DNA of 64,000 nucleotides. Origin: Spongorhabdus nitratireducens. Lineage in GTDB: Bacteria > Pseudomonadota > Gammaproteobacteria > Pseudomonadales > Endozoicomonadaceae. The notes beneath the pieces are model-generated. The model ran no database searches, had not been told where the DNA came from, and saw only the letters and a program-made list of their open reading frames with translations. Positions within the stretch are counted from its first letter, which is position 1. Each line of letters opens with the position of its first letter. The stretch lies in the NCBI GenBank assembly GCA_947387575.1, contig CANDOC010000007.1:1-64000 (forward strand). Reading direction: 5' to 3'. This document shows, piece by piece, positions 61,211 to 64,000 of this stretch. Position numbers and translations under genes: made by a program.

Positions 61211-61822
61211 ATGTCCGGAAACATTCATCAGGTAGTGCTCGCCAGTGGCAACCACGGCAAACTTAACGAAATGCAGCATCTGCTGGGTGGCCTGAATATC
61301 AAGCTGCTGCTGCAGAAGCAGATGGGAGTTGAATCTGTTGAAGAAACCGGACTGACTTTTATCGAGAATGCCATTCTCAAAGCTCGTCATGCTGCACAGG
61401 TAACCGGACTGCCGGCACTGGCAGATGATTCCGGGCTAGAAGTCGACGCCCTGAACGGTGCACCCGGCATTTACTCTGCCCGCTATGCCGGCGAAGAAGC
61501 CAGTGACTCCGACAATAATGAAAAGCTGCTCAAGGCTTTGAACGGAATCAAAACCGGTGACCGTACTGCCCGTTATCACTGTGTGCTGGTTTATGTTCGT
61601 CATGCAGAAGATCCGACCCCGATCATTGCCATGGGCCAATGGGAAGGCTTTATTCTGGAAGAGCCCCGGGGCAGCCATGGTTTTGGCTATGACCCGCTGT
61701 TCTTTGTGCCGGAAGAGCATATGACCGCTGCCGAGCTGGAATCCGATCACAAAAACAAAATCAGTCATCGTGCTGTTGCCATGCAGCAACTGATTCAACA
61801 GCTGCAACAAAAGCTGGCCTGA
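61211..61822 (+). CDS. rdgB: dITP/XTP pyrophosphatase RdgB
   Basis: The 203-residue Ham1-type protein has VLASGNHGKLNEMQ, TFIENAILKARHAAQ, ALADDSGLEVDAL and HGFGYDPLFFVPE. It removes dITP, XTP and dXTP from the nucleotide pool. It is in the conserved metX-metW-DUF4426-rdgB-hemW order. Confidence 0.96.
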   Translation: MSGNIHQVVLASGNHGKLNEMQHLLGGLNIKLLLQKQMGVESVEETGLTFIENAILKARHAAQVTGLPALADDSGLEVDALNGAPGIYSARYAGEEASDSDNNEKLLKALNGIKTGDRTARYHCVLVYVRHAEDPTPIIAMGQWEGFILEEPRGSHGFGYDPLFFVPEEHMTAAELESDHKNKISHRAVAMQQLIQQLQQKLA

Positions 61823-61897
61823 TATTGTCTCTCCTCATAGCCGGATGTTTTCCGGCTATGCTTCCTGTTCGCTGTAATAACTCAACATTTCCCCACC

Positions 61898-62275
61898 ATG
61901 AAAAGTGTTTATTTTGGAATCAAATATCATCCCGATAACAGCAACCGGGGTGTGATCGAGGCATTTGAAAAATGCTTTTCAAAGCATGGTTACGAGTCTT
62001 ACTGTGTTGCCAGAGATCTGGAGCAGTGGGGGGCAGCCTCTTTTTCAGCTCAGGACATCATGCAGGATACCTTTGCCAAAATAGATGCATCAGATCTTGT
62101 GGTGATTGATGTCACAGAAAAAGGTATCGGCCTGGGCATCGAGGCCGGATATGCCAAGGCGAAAGGCAAGGCTTTAATTATCGTGGCAAGAGATGGTGTC
62201 GAAGTAAGCACCACCATCAAAGGCATCGCTGATCAGATTATTTTTTATAACAACATCAGTGAAATTGAATTCTAA
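61898..62275 (+). CDS. Nucleoside 2-deoxyribosyltransferase-like protein
   Basis: The 125-residue protein has YFGIKYHPDNS and the SDLVVIDVTEKGIGLGIEAGYAKAKGKALIIV segment, resembling the deoxyribosyltransferase/RCL fold (Asp and Glu at DVTEKG...GIEAG). Its insertion between rdgB and hemW is not the usual order. Function is tentative. Confidence 0.55.
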   Translation: MKSVYFGIKYHPDNSNRGVIEAFEKCFSKHGYESYCVARDLEQWGAASFSAQDIMQDTFAKIDASDLVVIDVTEKGIGLGIEAGYAKAKGKALIIVARDGVEVSTTIKGIADQIIFYNNISEIEF

Positions 62276-62324
62276 TATCTGATATATCAATTTTTCAGAC
62301 TGCTATCTCCGGAGCACCCTGCCC

Positions 62325-63464
62325 TTGCTGAAACGTCCTCCCCTGAGCCTCTATATCCATATTCCCTGGTGTGTCCGCAAGTGCCCGTACTGCGACTTTA
62401 ACTCGCACGCTCAAAAAGATGGCTTGCCGGAACAGGCTTATACCGAAGCTCTGCTGGCTGATCTGGATAACAGCCTGCCCAAAGATGAAAACCGGCCGCT
62501 GGAAAGTATCTTTATCGGTGGCGGCACCCCGAGTCTGTTCAGCGGCAATACCTTCAACCACCTGTTGAAAGGTGTTCAGCAACGCCTGCAGTTTGCTCCT
62601 GACATTGAAATCACTATGGAAGCCAACCCGGGAACGGTTGAACATGACCGGTTTGCCGCTTATCGCGAAGCCGGCATCAACCGCCTCTCCATTGGGGTAC
62701 AGAGCTTTAATAACGACCATCTGACAAAGCTGGGCCGGATTCATGGCCGTGATGAAGCTTGCAATGCCGTTGCTCTGGCACGCGAAGCCGGGTTCAATAA
62801 TATTAACCTCGACCTGATGCATGGCTTGCCCAACCAGACCATAGATGGCGCCATGAGTGATCTGCTGCAAGCTATCGATCTCAGCGTTGAGCATATTTCC
62901 TGGTACCAACTGACACTGGAACCCAATACCGTATTCCATGCCCGGCCACCGGTGTTACCGGAAGATGAAACCCTCTGGGGCATACAGGAGCAGGGACAGG
63001 CACTGCTGGCCAGCGCCGGTTTCGAGCAGTATGAAATCTCCGCCTACGGCCGGGGCAGACAGTCCCGCCACAATCGTAATTACTGGCAGTTCGGTGACTA
63101 TATCGGTATTGGTGCCGGTGCTCACGGCAAACTGACGGATATTGAATCCGGCCTGATTCAGCGCCACTGGAAAACCCGTCAACCGGAAAAGTATCTGGCC
63201 CGCACCGATTCCTTTATCAGCGGTGAACGTACACTGGCAAACGATGAACTGCCGCTGGAATTTATGATGAATGCCTTACGCCTGAACCAGGGGGTACCTA
63301 CGGCTTATTTTACCGAGCGAACCGGAATTGAACTGACGGCAATAGAAACTGAATTGAAGGAAGCTGTTAGCCGCGACCTGCTGGATGCCGACTACCTGAA
63401 CAGACTACGTCCGACAGCCAAGGGCCGGCTGTTTCTCAATGACTTACTTTCGCTGTTTGTCTGA
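62325..63464 (+). CDS. hemW: Radical SAM haem chaperone HemW
   Basis: The 379-residue protein has the cluster motif CVRKCPYC (Cys-x3-Cys-x2-Cys), SIFIGGGTPSLF, ITMEANPGTVE and the HemW C-terminal domain (GIGAGAHGKL). HemW inserts haem rather than acting as coproporphyrinogen oxidase. The start is a TTG, with GGAG 10 bases upstream; no ATG fits before the motif. Confidence 0.94.
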   Translation: MLKRPPLSLYIHIPWCVRKCPYCDFNSHAQKDGLPEQAYTEALLADLDNSLPKDENRPLESIFIGGGTPSLFSGNTFNHLLKGVQQRLQFAPDIEITMEANPGTVEHDRFAAYREAGINRLSIGVQSFNNDHLTKLGRIHGRDEACNAVALAREAGFNNINLDLMHGLPNQTIDGAMSDLLQAIDLSVEHISWYQLTLEPNTVFHARPPVLPEDETLWGIQEQGQALLASAGFEQYEISAYGRGRQSRHNRNYWQFGDYIGIGAGAHGKLTDIESGLIQRHWKTRQPEKYLARTDSFISGERTLANDELPLEFMMNALRLNQGVPTAYFTERTGIELTAIETELKEAVSRDLLDADYLNRLRPTAKGRLFLNDLLSLFV

Positions 63465-63496
63465 GATTATTTTAATTTAGCCAAAGAGAATCGAGT

Positions 63497-63823
63497 TTGA
63501 TTACTCCCGAATTTATGCGAGCCATCGCCACCATCATTGGCGGTGAGTACGACGAATGCCCACATTCCATTCAGGCAAAGAAGCGATTTGGCCGGAGTGT
63601 TCTGAAGATCGAGTACACCACCAAGGATATCGATCACGGGTTTCCCGTCGAAGCCGGATCAGTATTTCTTTACGGGGGAGCTGTCCCAAACAATGGAACA
63701 ATCTGGAAAGATCTCGGTTTTAAACAGGGTAAAACCACAGGGAATCACATGTGGGTTTACACAGGTCATCTGTCACCTGCGGCCATCATTCCACTGGTAG
63801 CTTCCAAAATTAATGCGATGTAA
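63497..63823 (+). CDS. Small hypothetical protein
   Basis: The 108-residue product (TTG start at 63497, or ATG 63515) has FGRSVLKIEYTTKDIDHGFPVEAGSVFLYGGAV and GHLSPAAIIPLVASKINAM. No family is recognised. It lies 32 bp after hemW and may share its transcript. Confidence 0.5.
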   Translation: MITPEFMRAIATIIGGEYDECPHSIQAKKRFGRSVLKIEYTTKDIDHGFPVEAGSVFLYGGAVPNNGTIWKDLGFKQGKTTGNHMWVYTGHLSPAAIIPLVASKINAM

Positions 63824-63849
63824 GTCTTAAGGAAATCGAGCAATAAAAA

Positions 63850-63891
63850 AGGGACATCCACACAAAACCGAACTAAACCACGGATGTCCCT
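63850..63891 (-). terminator. Terminator of deoC
   Basis: AGGGACATCC pairs with GGATGTCCCT across a 22-base loop; on the minus strand it is followed by TTTTTT, about 48 bp past the deoC stop. Confidence 0.7.
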
Positions 63892-63939
63892 CTCGGAAAC
63901 TATTTCAGAAAACTAAAAACTCCTCAGAACAACCAGGTG

Positions 63940-64000
63940 TTATGCCATATCCAGCTCGGTCAGCAGATTACCCAGCAGGCTGGATGCACCAAACCGGAAG
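63940..64000 (-). CDS. deoC: Deoxyribose-phosphate aldolase, C-terminal end only
   Basis: The last 19 residues before a TAA stop at 63942-63940 read FRFGASSLLGNLLTELDMA. RFGASSLL is the phosphate-binding end of DeoC, which splits deoxyribose-5-phosphate into glyceraldehyde-3-phosphate and acetaldehyde. The rest lies right of the window. The short overlap limits confidence. Confidence 0.72.
   Translation of the reverse strand, partial: FRFGASSLLGNLLTELDMA

Noticed and set aside
1-64000. CRISPR arrays
   Set aside because: Repeats found are tRNA arrays and an in-gene repeat; there is no array of short repeats with unique spacers and no cas gene.

Overview
The window reads as a stretch of the main chromosome of a marine-type gammaproteobacterium. 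Order and content recall Pseudomonadales/Oceanospirillales relatives such as Endozoicomonas or Hahella-like bacteria: asmA-mutY-yggX, metX-metW-DUF4426-rdgB-hemW, hslO-pckA, an AlgQ-type rsd and a lysine-rich AlgP/histone H1-like repeat protein. The genus is an inference; no rRNA or other decisive marker is present.

Layout. 1-7.6 kb: 3' end of a histone H1-like repeat gene, an FKBP isomerase, rsd/algQ, dsbB, gshA and tex. 7.8-16.1 kb: exported nucleoside hydrolase, five identical tRNA-Phe genes, an AraC/GyrI-like regulator, a large beta-propeller/di-haem lipoprotein and an exported M3 peptidase. 16.1-22.5 kb: a tightly coupled seven-gene minus-strand operon (thermostable-haemolysin-like acyltransferase fold, acyl-adenylating enzyme, haem-oxygenase-like diiron enzyme, SDR, TPR protein, response regulator, histidine kinase) with a PmrA-type CTTAAT-N5-CTTAAT box just upstream. 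22.7-27.1 kb: five identical tRNA-Leu(CAG) genes, a previously unmarked CsrB/RsmY-like sRNA preceded by a GacA/UvrY-type palindrome, tRNA-Thr(CGT), a controller-regulated two-methyltransferase restriction-modification island, and tRNA-Thr(TGT). 27.2-37.4 kb: VOC protein, nudE, yrfG, hslR, alpha/beta hydrolase, two YejA-like solute-binding proteins, hslO and pckA. 37.5-45.4 kb: a RimJ-like acetyltransferase, then a four-gene set matching the polyprenyl-phosphoryl-arabinofuranose pathway (HAD-UbiA fusion, DprE1-like, DprE2-like, ArnT-like glycosyltransferase) with a divergent secreted glycosidase-like gene. 45.4-58.1 kb: yggX-mutY-asmA, a SPOR-type protein, PanZ-like GNAT, a 177-bp palindromic MITE-like repeat, hisB-hisH-DUF4870-hisF (no hisA), yaaA, a META lipoprotein, yheS and zapB. 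58.1-64 kb: a poorly coding 450-bp stretch, metX-metW-DUF4426-rdgB-deoxyribosyltransferase-like-hemW, a small hypothetical and the 3' end of deoC.

The most interesting material is the PmrA-boxed seven-gene operon, the candidate Csr/Rsm sRNA, the arabinofuranose donor cluster, and the R-M island with its C-box and near-leaderless divergent methyltransferase.
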